In this document: one piece after another, positions 22,950 through 34,704 of the stretch
Layout: each line of letters starts with the position of its first letter
Position numbering within the stretch: the first letter of the stretch is position 1
Assembly: GCA_007922195.1 (NCBI GenBank)
Contig: ML682227.1
Coordinates: forward strand, 190,349 to 254,348
DNA: 64,000 nucleotides
Direction of reading: 5' to 3'
Origin: Podocnemis expansa
Lineage: Eukaryota > Chordata > Testudines > Podocnemididae
Translations under genes and position numbers: made by a program
Notes under the pieces: generated by a model
Databases searched by the model: none
What the model saw: only the letters and a program-made list of their open reading frames with translations
Told to the model about the DNA's origin: nothing

Positions 22950-24420
22950 TGCAGAACATTCCCATGTAGTACTTTCCTGTCATTTTTAATATCCAAAACT
23001 CTGCAACTTCGAGTATTTCCCTTGGTGGATGTGTTCCAAGAGTCTGAGGCTATGTGCAGAAAGTGTTACCAATTCTTTAACTGTATTGTTTGACAGTACT
23101 GTGTAAGTCAAAGATGCTGTTAGTTACTAACTTCAAAATTTAAATGTCTGTCATTAAACTTTGAAGGCCTAGTCAGCATCACTGTAACTCAAAGATGAAA
23201 GCCCCTTTATTGTGACAACTTTGGACTGGGGGAGGTCTTCTGAAATTAGCAGCCAATGAATTTCCTGTGAGGTTTCAGATAGAATATCTGACTATCTTCC
23301 TTCTTGGGCTTGTTCTTACCATTTTCTGTCAGAACAGCCAGGCGAACAGCTATTTGCTTCCTGGGGATTCACATACTCAGGACCTGATTAGACGCATCAC
23401 AGGAAGGTTTATTCCAACACTCCTGCCTCTTTCCAAATAACGACAAGGTACAAACAAAGGTATCATGGCCAAATGCTTCTCGAACTTGGATTACTAACAT
23501 ACAACATTAGTATCTGAAAAATTTACATATTTTTTTAATTGAAGAAACAAGTGAAACTGTTTAGCATGGATGAGATGAAATAGATGTTTAACTTTGATTT
23601 TCTCTTTTTATTGTTCTGTATAAATGGTAGGGATGGTATAACTGAAAATTTACTCACTAGGCAGTTACGTGACATTTCTCTGTTTATAGTCCTGTGATCT
23701 AATCCTGCTTGGGGTAACATGCATTAGATATAGTAGGAGTCTGATCTCAATTCCCCAGTCTCATCCATTTTGAACTGACGTTCAGAATCATCTCTTATTT
23801 TTCCTTTAAAGGCAAAATCTACAGGTCCAGTGTCTAATGAGGAAAGTGACAGGTTCAATATACAGAGATAAAAGGACATAGTTTATATGGACTCTCAAAA
23901 AAAATAAATAAATTTGAGACAGCAGCTTACATTACCATGGCTATGAAGGAAGTTATTTGTTCTAAAAACTGTTGAAGGCTGTTGTGACAGGGCATGGTCC
24001 GCACACCTGTCTCCTTTCTAGCTCAGAGACCTTCTTCTGGTCAAAACTCTTTGCATAATCCATTTACACTCTTCTTTCCCACAACCTTTACAACCTTGTG
24101 GAGCTCTGCATTTACAATAGCATAAAGTTTTTAGGGAGACAGAAGGATCTCTCCTGGCTGTGACTCTAAAAAGACTGCCGGTCTCTCTCTTCCCACAGAA
24201 TACTTCTCCCTGTGCTGTGCCTTTCTACTTCATGGGCTAATGGCTTAACTAGCATCACAGCTTTTTCCAGTCCATTCAAAATTTTTTCATTAGCACAGCT
24301 TTGCCCCTCACGTTTACTGTAGGGTGATTTTATTGGTGCTCCAGTAGTTGGAGACTTAGTACAACTGCTATTGCCTATCTGTAAACAAAGTGAAAAGGTA
24401 AATGACACCATATAAATTTG
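22950..24420 (+). other. Duplicated 5' flank of the receptor genes, copy 1
   Basis: Non-coding sequence colinear with 47050-47400 plus 52380-53160, and in part with 43900-44340. Shared blocks include TTAGCAGCCA, TTCTCTGTTTATAGTC/AATTC and TTGGGGTAACA(C/T)GCAT. It lies 3-4 kb upstream of gene 2 exon 1. Confidence 0.6.
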
Positions 24421-24429
24421 GTTGTGAAG

Positions 24430-25180
24430 GAGATGTGTAGCTCGGTACAGCAGAGGACTGTCCAGAGTCTGCGTTTACTTAATGCCTTTATTCATGAACT
24501 GTAAAAATGGGTAAATAGCACAATGATACTACATGGGGAAAAGCTGTAAACGTTAAGGACAGTGAAATAGGAATCCCAAAGAAGTTAGAAACATTAACAA
24601 GATATAAAGCGAGACTACATCTGAGGAAAAATTCTAGAACAATGAGATTAAATGGTATAAAGTCATTTGGAAATAAGCAGCGCTAACAGACATGTCAGGT
24701 GAAAATGGACAAAATGATGTAACAGCCAATAGCTAATGTAGATTTGTCTAAGAAGAAATAGCTTGTCACAGAGCAGGATAGCCATGCCTGGAGTACTGCA
24801 TTCTGTTCTGAGCATGTCTACATGAAAAACTATGTAGGATATACACTAGTGAGGATATATAGAGGAGGATCAAAAACAGTGATTCAGAGTTAAATTGATT
24901 CACTGATGAGGTAGGAGGGAAGCTAAAAAGAGATCAGGAATAGGCTAAGGTTGCTAATTGATGACAGAGGAAGAGTTTGGAGAGCATGAAATAGCCTACC
25001 AATAATGAGAGATGTAAATACTAAAGATGGAGAAAGATTGTTTTGAATAATTGTATCAGATTAAGAAAAGTGTGAACTAGATACTACAGGCATTTTCTAA
25101 CACTGAGCAGCTGTACAAAAGCTTCCCAAAGGAACTGATGAAAAACAATCACTGGAAATATTTAAAAGTGAAAAGAACAT
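24430..25180 (+). mobile_element. Old CR1-like LINE remnant, sense
   Basis: Degenerate blocks such as GTACAGCAGAGGACTGTCC, GAGACTACATCTGAGGAAAA and GCCTGGAGTACTGCATTCTG correspond to CR1 RT and 3' sequence. A matching piece sits at 53200-53300 in the gene 3 flank, so it predates the duplication. Confidence 0.5.
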
Positions 25181-25214
25181 ATGGGTTTAGGCTCTGATAA
25201 AGCCAGATGCTGAG

Positions 25215-26290
25215 TGCCCTCAGATCCTTCCAATCATAGGACTGGAAATGACCTCAAGAGTTCATCTAGTTCAGCCCTCTGCATTCAAGGTAGGACTAAG
25301 TATTGTCAAGACTGGCCCAGAAAAGTGATTATCCAATTTACTCTTGAAAATCTCCAGTGATGGATTTTCTACAACCTCCCTAAAACATTTATGCCAATGT
25401 TTAATGACCCTGATAGTTTGGAACATTTTTCTAATGTCAGTCTTAAACTCCCCTAGCTGTAATTTAATTTTACTGTTTTTTGTCTTACCCTCAGAGATTA
25501 AGAAGAGGTATTTTTTGTCTATCTTCCTTGTAGCAAAACTGAAAACAGTTATCATGTTTTCACCCACCTCCTCAGTTTTCTCCTCTTCAGACTAAACAAA
25601 CCCAGTTTTTAAAATCTTCCTCACAGGTCACGTTTTCTAGACCTTTGATAATTTTTGTTGCTCTTCTCTTGACTTTTTCCAATTTGTCCACATCTTTTGT
25701 GAAGTGTGGTGCCCAGAACTGGGCACAGTACGTCAGACTTGACTTTATCAGTATGTCATAGACCCGAATAATAATTTGCATGTCTTGCTTACAACACTAT
25801 TGTTAATACATCCCAGAATGAAGTTTGGGTTTTTTGCAACAATGTTACACTATTGACTCATGTTTAGCTTATGTCCCTCTATGACTCCCAGATCCCTTTC
25901 TGCAGTTCTCCTTCCTAGACTATCACTTTTTATTTTGGATATCTGCAATTGATCGTTCCTTCCTAAGTGGAGTAGTTTGCATTTGTCTTTAATGAATTTC
26001 ATCCTAGTTACTGCAGACCATTTCTCCAGTTTGTTCAGATCATTTTGAATTTTTATCCAATCTTACAAAACCCTTGCAACCCTTCCCAGATTGGTATGAT
26101 CTGTAAATTTTGTAATTGTATTCTGTAGGTCATTATCAAAATTACTGATGAAGATATTGAACAGAACTAGACCCATTTATGCCTGAAGGACTTCACTGAA
26201 TATGCCCTTCCAACTTGACTGTGACCTGCTGATAACTGTTTTCTGGAATGGTTCTCCAACCAATTTTGCACCCCCTAAATATTAAAGATA
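25215..26290 (-). mobile_element. CR1 LINE 3' part, antisense
   Basis: It begins with the complement of the CR1 3' UTR (AGACTGGAAATGACCTC-type, TTCATCTAGTTCAGCC). It runs back through the RT: on the minus strand a readable piece (25587-25781) has YCAQFWAPHFTKDVDKLE and KVKRRATKIIKGLE. Stops are frequent. Confidence 0.8.
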
Positions 26291-26309
26291 TTCAGTAATA
26301 TCAAGAAGT

Positions 26310-27275
26310 TGCTCAGCAAATTGAAGGAGTAGACTGAGAGTGTGCAGACCAGATCTTTTCTGTACTGAAGCTAGGACTAACAGATTCATTTGTTTTAATG
26401 AAAATGAACACCATACACAAAGGATAAAAGAATGCAGAACTAAAAATAATATTACTAGAATATTTTGGAAGCATACAGTTTTCTTTCAAGTCCATTTTAA
26501 AATGATTCATGGGAATATGTTTGCTGGCCTCAATTTTTTTTTACCTGTATCCTTTTGGCTGTCTTCTACATGAATGTAACAAGTAATCATAGCCCCTTAT
26601 TTCTGTATAGATGCATGCACTTTGGAGAGCAAAATCCTGGATTTAGAATTACTTTTGCTATTCATTGTCTGAAAGTACAATTTAGAAAATACAACCAAGA
26701 TCAGGGAAGATTCATATTAGGTAAGATATGAACACATAGTGACAGACATCAGTCCAGAGAATTTTGCAGTCTAAAACACTGTGTAATAGATTAAATGTAT
26801 TTTAGGTTGTTCCTTTTAATATCAATTTTCATGAAGCTCAAAGATAGTCAATATATTTTAATTGTTCATCTATTTCAATAGAGTGAAGATTACAGAAAAA
26901 AGATATAATGAATGTATTGCATTTAAGTTCTACATTAGGTCATTTCCCTTTGTTTTTCTGTTCCTCTGATATGGACAATTAAATGTTGTTATTAAAACTA
27001 ATCATTGCAATGTCCTGAAGTTCCTTACGTGATGTAATGGATATCTTATAGACATATTAGTTGCTTATTAAATATCATCATCCTGAAAAAGAGCTCTGTG
27101 TAGTTTGGAAACTTGTCTCTGTCAACAACAGCAGTTGGCTGTATCAAATATTTTACCTAACCTACCTTGATTCTCTAATATCTTGGAACAGAAGCATCTG
27201 CAACTACGTTGCACATCATTCATCACTGTCCACTAAAGGAAAGACTACAGTTTCCACACTTACGGTCCTCCAGGA
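26310..27275 (+). promoter_or_regulatory. 5' flank and 5' UTR of gene 2, shared with gene 3
   Basis: Colinear with the sequence upstream of gene 3 exon 1 (54010-54995): both have a GGAGnGCAAAnnnCTG block, an old SINE-like segment with GTGACAGAC, and ACAGTTTCCACACT or CAGGTTTCACACT immediately before the ATG. No TATA box is obvious. Similarity of two receptor flanks suggests a shared promoter, but it could simply be duplication. Confidence 0.5.
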
Positions 27276-27387
27276 ATGAGCAAGCAGGAAGTGGTGTACA
27301 CAGAAGTGAAATGCAACATTCACATGGAAGTGAAATGTGACACTCCCTCTGAGCAGCAAAGGAAACCTAGGAAATCTGAGAGCAAAG
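27276..27387 (+). CDS. KLRG1: Gene 2 exon 1: start codon and ITIM-like cytoplasmic tail
   Basis: ATG in AGGAATGA context. It encodes MSKQEVVYTEVK, an ITIM-like (V/I/L)xYxx(V/I/L), and ends SESK before GTATTA. Closely similar to exon 1 of gene 3, where the tail is nine residues shorter. Confidence 0.85.
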
Positions 27388-30300
27388 GTATTATATGTTA
27401 ACATTCTGCTAACACATTTTGGCTATGTCCACAAGAGTATTTTAATTTGAAACAACCACTGTTGTTTTGAAATAGCAGTTGAGATGCCCGAATGATGTTT
27501 CTTTATTTCAAAATGAGGAGCCGCCATCATTTTGAAATAACGTCCATTATTTTGGGTGAAATCGAAATAGCCGTTGTTTCGAAACAGTTGTTTTGAAATA
27601 ACGCCATTCGGACGTTATTTTGAAATAACCATTATTTTGAATTAACACTTTTGCCCTTCTCCTTCCTAGGGTGCCTTCCTTCTTCTATATATTGGGTGGG
27701 GGCATGGCCAAGGCAGGGGGCCATGGTGCCACACCTCCCATGGTGCCCCCTCCTGAATCGAAATAGCAAGTCCTGTGTCCAGACTTACTATTTCGATCTG
27801 ATGTTTTCCCTTATTTTGATTTAATATTTGCTTATTTCGATTTAAGTTATTTTGAATTAAGGATTTTATTTCAAAATAACTTATTTTGAAATAACTTATT
27901 TTGAAATAAGCATTGACGTGTGAACATAGCCTTTCTGTTTCATGTCTATAGTCAAAATTACACCCCCCACTCTGGAACCTGACACTAGATTTTTGGAATT
28001 CCACAGTAATATTGTGCCTCTCTTATGTTACCTAGTGCCAGGCCTGGATTAAGGGACCTCAGGGCCCCTGCTCTGGGGCCCCAGCCTCCCACCACCATGG
28101 GGGAGACCCCACCTGGGCCTGCGCTGGGAGATCAGAGGCCACAATCTCCCCCCACCCCAGTCTGGCTGGTCTGCCCCAATGGTGGGGCCAGCTGGTACAC
28201 AGTGTGACCTCCAGTGCGGACCCACCAGAGGCCACACTGTGCACCAGCCAGGCCTAGACCTTCCTGCAGAGAGGCACTGCTGGGCCCTGTCCCACTCTAT
28301 CGCTAGGGGTGGACGAGCTGGTCTGGGGGTGGGATGGGAGTGTAGAACCTGACCTCTGGCCCAGCGCCCAGAGCCCCCACTGCCACTGCAGAGGCTGAGC
28401 AGGGGGTGTGGACAGGGGGACAAATCTCACAGGAGCCATAGGGGCTGGAGCCCAGGTTGCAGCCCAGTATTTCAGCCCCTGTAGCCACTGTGTTAATGCA
28501 GTCCTGCCTAGTGCAAGCCTTCAAAATCTGTTAGACTAGAACTAGCTTTCACACTTGATCTAGAGGGTAGCTTGGAGGTCCAGGAGCTCCTCCGAGTAAC
28601 TACAGTCAGATTCCAGATTCTCAGGGCAGGGGCTCATTCTGCCCATGTTTATGTCAATTTCCTTTGTGTTAAACTTTTTAGCTCCAGCTCCTTTCTGGCA
28701 GATCATTGCAGGTATTCTGGGGATCCTCTGCCTGGTGTCAGTGGGAGCAGCAGTGACTTTGGCTGCCAAGTGTAAGTATTTCCAGGAAAGATATTAGGCA
28801 AATTATGATATGAATGTCACTGGCCTAAATACATAGCAATACCACTCAAAACAAGGGGGTCAGTGTAGATTTACTGGTGTGACTAAGCAGGAACTTGATT
28901 TAAGGGTCTGCTGAATTATTAGAAATTATATGAAGTATCCATGCTCTTTATTAATACTCTGTGACATCTGCATGCACATTTTGTCCCAGGCATGAGTGCA
29001 CAAGGAAGCATTAGTGAACATCAAATGGGAAATGTACAAGCATAGAGACCTGCTGATCAGCGGGTATCCACAATTAGCTGCATCTATGGATGCGGGTGCA
29101 GGTAACCACAGACCCATTGCTGCAGATTGACTCATGGATGTGGATTCTATTTTTATCTGTTAACAGTGCGATCCATCGCTGCAACTGCTGTGCTGATCTG
29201 TGTCAGCAGCAGACAGGGAACAAGGAAGCACTCCAGCCTGTCCTAGCTCAGCTCTGATTGTGGTCTGCCAGCCAATCAGAGTCTCAGTCTGGGACTTGGA
29301 GAGTCACTGCTTACTGTCAGCTGGCCTTTGACTGGCTCATTCCCCATGACTTCCTTGCTGACTTCTTCCTTTTCTTGTTTGTAGTTTCCATGCCGTGCTG
29401 TCAATCAGAGATGCAAACCACAAACAAGAAAAGGAAAAAGTGGGTGGGGCCAATGTGAGGAATGAGACCGTCAAAGGCTGAAATATTGACTGTGAGCCCA
29501 AGCTCAGTTGCAGATGTGGTTATGGATGTAGCTAAAACCTCACATGCAGACAGATACTGTCACTGAGCAGATGCAGAGCGAGGTGGCTCCACATTTTTGT
29601 ATCCACGCAGGGTTCTATACAAGCAGCACCTCCCATTGCCTGTGAAATCTCCCAGTCAGAATGGCTGTCAGTCTGGATGTTGACACCTAGTATTTGTCTG
29701 CTGTGTTGGGTTCCCACCCCTTTGCACACCATACACCGAGTGGGAATTGAACACTCTTAGGAGTAAGGTGAAATAGGGAAAAGGTCCAAAAATGGTTGGT
29801 GAGACAGAAGCAAATGAAGGGTTCAGCTTTGCTGTGATATATGGAGGAAGCACAGGAACAGTGGCAACAGTTCCAGGAGCATCTACTTCAGAATCACAAG
29901 AGGAACTGTTAACTAGGCTGCATTGACCAGTTTTGCAGTAAATCTTCACCCTCCATTATCAAACACGGATTGCTTTTGGAGGAAATGATTACTGTGGCAC
30001 AGCGAGAAAGAATCCTGAACTTTCTGAATGGTTCCACTTCTAACAGGAGAGCTAAAACTGTGTACTGGGCACAGGAAGTTACTACAGCTGACAAGGCTGA
30101 ACAGGCACCTGCTCTGGAGAGATTAAGTCTCTGTTAAATAGTATTGGTAGAGACTGTAGAATCTTCAAAGCATCTGAGGAAGTGGGATTTTCTCCCACGA
30201 AAACTCATGCGAAAAATAAATCTGTTAGGCTGTATTCACACACAGATGGTTATTTCGAAACAAGTTGTGTCAAAACAACTTGTTTCGAAATGACGCCTTA

Positions 30301-33300
30301 TTTCAAAATAACTTATTTCGAATTAACAAATAGTTACTTTGAAATAAGGAAAAAGGCGGGAAACGAAATAGCAGGTTCACACTGTGAACCTCCTATTTCG
30401 CTTCCTCAGGGGGCTGCAGGCACCCGCGGGGTTCTGCGCTGCCCAGCGCTGAACCCCGCTGGTGCCTGCAAAGGGGGGCTGCAGGCACCGGCGGGGTTCA
30501 GTGCAGCCCAGCGCTGCTCCCCGCTGGCTCTAGTTTTTTACTGTAGAATAAGCCACATTCCTTTGGAGTGCAGCCACATACCTTTGTCCGGAAAGCGTGA
30601 GGTTGGTACAGGGCTGGGATCCAGATGGTAATGGCATCAATTAATGTACCCGTATTACTGCAGATTTCAATGGTATCCCAGTGAAGTAGCACTTGTGGAT
30701 GTACTGGCATCAGCTGTCCATATAGCCAGAGGCTGTAGGGGAAACAGGAGACTACCTGCTAGCATTGCTGATTTGTAAACCATCATGATTTTGGCCACAA
30801 GTTAGCACTGTAAGACAGTCAGATGGATGGGTCAAAGATGGATTCTAAGGGAGGGAACAAAATGGACAAGAATTACCTTCTGGGATCCTGAGTGACCTGC
30901 TAGCCCTTGCTGTCAACTGTTCCAGTAGGGGATGGGAGCCTTTTAAAAAGTCTTTTAAGAAAGGTGACTATAGAGAGATCCTACAGAGGACACAACCTTC
31001 AGGTCTCTTAGGGCTCCCAGGAGTAGCCATATTACTGCAACTGACTGAGCATTACCAATATGCAATCTAAAGCACAGTTTGCAATCCACTGGGATGAAAG
31101 GAGCAAAGTATAAAATATATATGTGATCCTTTTACAGATCACTCTTGTCCAGGCTGCCCTGACCAGTGGATGGCTTACAGACACAGCTGCTACTTTTTCT
31201 CCAAAACAAAAAAAGATTGGAATTCTAGCCAGAAATACTGTTCTGCAGAGGGATCACATCTATTGGTGATCAGTGATGCCCAGGAAATGGTAAATAACTG
31301 TGCATTTTGCTTTGACCTTTCATTGCAACAATTCCACCACCACGTGTGACAATTCTGAATGCTGTAGAATTATGGTGAATTGGGCATCTGTGCTGGAGTT
31401 CTGTCTCATTATGGGAAAACTGAAATCTAGCACAGTAGTGGTTAGCGCTTTTCACTTTTAAAATGGACAGCTGTGTAAAAACAAGGTATAAAGACACATC
31501 CATGTTCCTCATGCATTATGCAGATATGAGGACTTCTTTCACTTCCACTAGAAGTGTGTTATAGCCTGTCTCCAAATTTCCAGTTCTCCACTGGTCTATC
31601 CCACAAGCGCCAGCATTCACTGGACTGTTAAAGAGGTTGGAATTAATCATCTCCTAATTGAGGTCCTAGTAGAAGAGAAGTCACAGTTTCCTTATTGGAC
31701 GTTGTAAAGCTTTGCACTATTTCACTCCATGATGTTTGTTTGCCTCCAGTATTTTAATATTCAGGCTGATTCTGTTTAGATGTATTGTCTCTTTTGTCCC
31801 TCCATGAACTATTATAGGACCTGTTCCGGGTCTTTCACAAAGAAGCCCACTGGATTGGATTGAGGAACAGAACCAGCTTTGGGTGGGCCTGGGAAGATGG
31901 CTCAAGAGTCAACAAAATGAAGTTAGTTTGATATAAATTGTTAATTTTTGTAGTGAGTGGTCAGTATTTTAGGTTTAAAAACATGGGATCCTGGGCATAA
32001 AGTGTTCACTAATTTAAATGGACTATATATGCCAAACATGTTACCAAAACTAAATCGCGGTCCAACACTAAATTGTGTTAAACAAGATTTGGTCTTTGCT
32101 ATACAGAGACCAATGCCATTAAAACCACCTTTAACCTTTTATTAAAGGTACAGAAACAAAGGGAAAAAACAGATAAAGCATTTGAAATGTAAAGTATTAG
32201 GTAATGCTTTTATTTTAATAGTATGGCTTGGTCCCTTTCCTTTTAGCTAGAGAGGGTTTTAAAAGGAAACCTCTTCTCATTTGACAATTTTAGGGCAGAT
32301 CTACACTGCCCACTATTTTCAGCATCAGTCAAAGGCAGATACACAAATTACTTGAATATTTGCCTTCAATTTCCGTATGCATTCCCAACATGTTCACTGC
32401 ACTGAATCAAAGAGAGGGCTTTCCCTTCAATTCAGCACTACTCCTCTTGCCAGGGTGGACTTTGGCAACCAACATCCCAACTGATTGAGCAAGTCTTCAC
32501 AGGTCTGATGAGTTGATTGGAAAGGTCAATATCACGGGATACGTCTACCCTATGTGTTTAAGTCAACTTAAACAGAGCTCTGTCTACACTGCAGAGCAAT
32601 AAAGTCAACTTTAGGGTCCAGTAAAGTCGACTTTATAAAGTCCACTTATAAAGTTGACTTTACCGTTAAGTCAACTTTATTAAGTAGACTTAAGGCAATG
32701 TGGACTCACTAAGTCGACTTAATAAAGTTGACTTAGTGCAGTGGGGCCATTAAGTCAACTTTATAAAGTCAAATTGAGCAAGGACACCCATTTAAAGTTG
32801 ACTTAATGTAGTGTGGACTCACTAAGTCGACTTAATAAGGTCTACTTAAAGTCAACTTTAAGTAGACTTTATTAAGTCAACTTAATAAAGTCGACTTAGC
32901 TTTTACAATGTAGACATAGCCATGGATGGTATCAGACACGATAATAATTGTCCTTTGGAAGGGAAAGAAAACCTAGTTAACACAGACCAAAAACTACTGT
33001 TATATTGCTGCTGTTGTTAAAAGTCCAATCTCATTTCATCTCACAAGGTATTTGGCATTCAGATAGATCTGGTAGGGGTGGTGATGTTATGTGGATCCGT
33101 CTTTCTGTCCCCACTTGACCCAGACATCTCTCAGGATCATTAACATCAAGATCAATTATCCCATGAAATGGTGAGAGTGGAAACCATATTAGTGAAGCTA
33201 ACTGTGGCAGCTTCCATCTGTTCTTCCATTTTTACTCCAAAAGGTTTTTCTTTAAGGATACACAAATAGAATGAGGGAACAGCCCATCCTGACATTATTT

Positions 33301-34378
33301 TAGTTCACCAAATAGCCCTAGTTTCTGACACATTAATTTTGGTTTTAAAATTTCTGGTTGTACGTAGTTTGTTTTAACAATGCATGCTTTCAACATGGTC
33401 CTTGAACTATATTAGTAGGACTGTTTTTTACACTAATTCAGTCTTTCTGTGTATCTTTTGTGTCTTTGCCCTTAAACATTTTTTATGATAATTTCCACAT
33501 TTTTCAGGTCAGACTCAGGGTAAATTTGTCAGGCCAATTTTCATAGTAATATTTAATCCTTAAACATAAAACATTCCCACTGAAATTAAGGAAAATTTGG
33601 CCTGAATAAATGCAGGGTTAAAAACTGATTAAGGACTCCAGGATTTTGATTGACAGTTTTAATAATAATGATGTAGCATTTGTGTAGCATATTCCTTCTG
33701 AATATGGAACACTTTTAAATAAGTTAAAGAAGCAGCAAATCATCTTGTTGGTAGGTTACTACTACTGTGATTCCCATTTTTATTGGTGGGCAAGTGAGGA
33801 ACATGCAAGTTAAATTACTTCCTGAAATTCACACAGTGGGTGACGTCATAGGTCAGGTTCTAGGGTCCCTGTGCACTACATTAACCAGTAGCCCATGCAC
33901 CTTCTAATTCTGCTTCTTTTGTGCTGGGTTTATTCACTCTATTTTTCTAAGAAGTGAAGAGATTATTTTGCCTGAGGAGGAGGCCTCCTGTACTGCCACC
34001 TTTTATCCCAGTCCCTCGAATTGCTCCTTTGTGAAAAACTAGCAAGTATGTATTGCCCAATATGACATAATAATCTGTGTCTAAGACAAGATATTAATGG
34101 TGTTAATGCAATTTAGTCATTGGCTGACTGTCTTTCAGACACCTTGGTCACGTCCCATGGAGCTGTTTCTCTCATCACTCAAATTTTCAGTTGTTTTTCC
34201 TCCTATTTTGACAGAGAAACTCTCACTAATGCACTTATGTGTGTGTTACATGAATTTATTTTGTAGGGTCATCTTTAACAGCCCTGTACAGCACTGTGGT
34301 ATTATGTTAAATGGTATTCTCCAGGCTTCCACCTGTGACGTTCCTGCCTCATGGATATGTGAGAAAGAACTGAAGTAA
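27276..34378 (+). CDS. KLRG1: Gene 2: KLRG1-like receptor, intact, five exons
   Basis: Exons 27276-27387, 28682-28771, 31138-31289, 31818-31921 and 34267-34378 join into 570 nt, 189 residues, with phases 1, 1, 0, 2 and AG/GT at each boundary. Layout: tail of 37 residues with an ITIM-like VVYTEV; a membrane segment (about residues 43-66) without charged residues; a short link; then a CTLD with CPGCPDQWM, HSCYFFS, KDWNSSQKYC, LLVISDAQEM, HWIGLRN, WAWEDGS, QHCG, STCDVP and SWICEK. All six CTLD cysteines are present, plus one extra in the CPGC pair. Two N-glycosylation sequons (NSS, NRT) occur. Known KLRG1 role: inhibitory receptor of NK and memory T cells that binds classical cadherins. Length, exon layout and motifs such as DWNSS and WxWEDGS point to KLRG1; orthology versus a lineage-specific paralogue is open. 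Confidence 0.9.
27421..27931. repeat. MITE family A, copy 3, in gene 2 intron 1
   Basis: Ends GGCTATGTCCACA and TGTGAACATAGCC are inverted repeats, flanked on both sides by TTT, a possible 3-bp target duplication. The flanks are arrays of TTATTTCAAAATAA and TTTCGAAACA modules around a core with CCATGGTGCC and TCCTGTGTCCAGA. Confidence 0.8.
28036..28510. mobile_element. GC-rich hAT-like non-autonomous element in gene 2 intron 1
   Basis: An isolated GC-rich island between AT-rich intron sequence, starting CCAGGCCTGGATTAAGG. No transposase and no clear flanking duplication; similar in style to the islands at 41508 and 59096. Confidence 0.35.
28682..28771 (+). CDS. KLRG1: Gene 2 exon 2: transmembrane segment
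   Basis: 90 nt with acceptor TTTTTAG and donor GTAAGT. It encodes PAPFWQIIAGILGILCLVS and then VGAAVTLAAK, a hydrophobic run with no Lys or Arg inside. That argues against pairing with charged adaptor chains. The same 90-nt design occurs in gene 3. Confidence 0.85.
30153..30549 (+). mobile_element. Penelope tail with a nested MITE, flanked by a 10-bp TSD, in gene 2 intron 2
   Basis: ACTGTAGAAT occurs exactly at 30153-30162 and 30540-30549. The insert begins with the Penelope 3' tail (CTTCAAAGCATCTGAGGAAG, AATAAATCTGTTAG) and switches at about 30230 into a family A MITE whose right arm is missing. Before the right duplication stands CTCTAGTTTTTT, like the Penelope end. It is absent from the same intron of psi-1, so it inserted after that duplication. 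Confidence 0.8.
31138..31289 (+). CDS. KLRG1: Gene 2 exon 3: CTLD first part
   Basis: 152 nt, acceptor CTTTTACAG, donor GTAAAT. It encodes HSCPGCPDQWM, HSCYFFSKTKKDWNSS, QKYCSAEGS and LLVISDAQEM. The pattern CPxCPDxWMxY with DWNSS is a close match to KLRG1 proteins. Confidence 0.9.
31818..31921 (+). CDS. KLRG1: Gene 2 exon 4: CTLD middle part
   Basis: 104 nt after acceptor TTATAG, donor GTTAGT. It encodes LFRVFHKEAHWIGLRN then FGWAWEDGSRVN. It contains the WIGL core and the WxWEDGS loop; the same exon in psi-1 is destroyed. Confidence 0.88.
32290..32535. repeat. MITE family C, copy 1, in gene 2 intron 4
   Basis: It starts GGGCAGATCTACACTG and carries CAGTCAAAGGCAGATACACA. A related copy lies at 55795-56095. 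It directly abuts a family B MITE. Confidence 0.55.
32536..32922. repeat. MITE family B, copy 1, in gene 2 intron 4
   Basis: Ends GGATACGTCTACC and TGTAGACATAGCC. The interior is almost entirely TTAAGTCGACTTAA, TTAAGTCAACTT and AATAAAGT modules in alternating orientation, able to fold into several hairpins. Confidence 0.8.
33660..33910 (+). repeat. MIR-like ancient SINE, copy in gene 2
   Basis: Colinear with 18895-19150 in psi-1; shared TTGGTAGGTTA(C)T, GATTCCCATTTTTATT and GCCCATGCACCTTCT-type blocks. Shared position shows a pre-duplication insertion. Confidence 0.55.
34267..34378 (+). CDS. KLRG1: Gene 2 exon 5: CTLD end and stop codon
   Basis: 112 nt after acceptor TTTGTAG, ending TAA. 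It encodes VQHCGIM, LQASTCDVPASWICEK and a 3-residue tail. The QAS(S/T)C(E/D)VP block is diagnostic of KLRG1-type CTLDs. Confidence 0.9.
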
Positions 34379-34698
34379 TCTCTCCTGCTGCACTTCCTGA
34401 GACAACATCCATTGTTGATTCTTACAGGAGCTTGACCACCCACAGAGGACACCCTTAAAGATTCTTCACAGTGATCCAAATTGCCTGATACCCCAAGGGG
34501 GATAGCAGTTGAGACTGCTATGGTTCCAGAAATAATGCTGGCATCTGAATGGAATTGTATCTGGGGCCCTAGGTAGAACAGCCTTTTACTGATGTGCATG
34601 AAGCTAAGTTCTTTATGAATCAAAATGTTGCTGATGTTTTTATTCCTACAGTTTACAAGATTGTACTGTAAGACTATTTAAAATGCAGAAACAAACTT

Positions 34699-34704
34699 AA
34701 TAAA
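34699..34704 (+). other. Candidate polyadenylation signal of gene 2
   Basis: AATAAA about 320 bp beyond the TAA stop at 34376-34378; the nearest canonical signal downstream. Confidence 0.5.
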
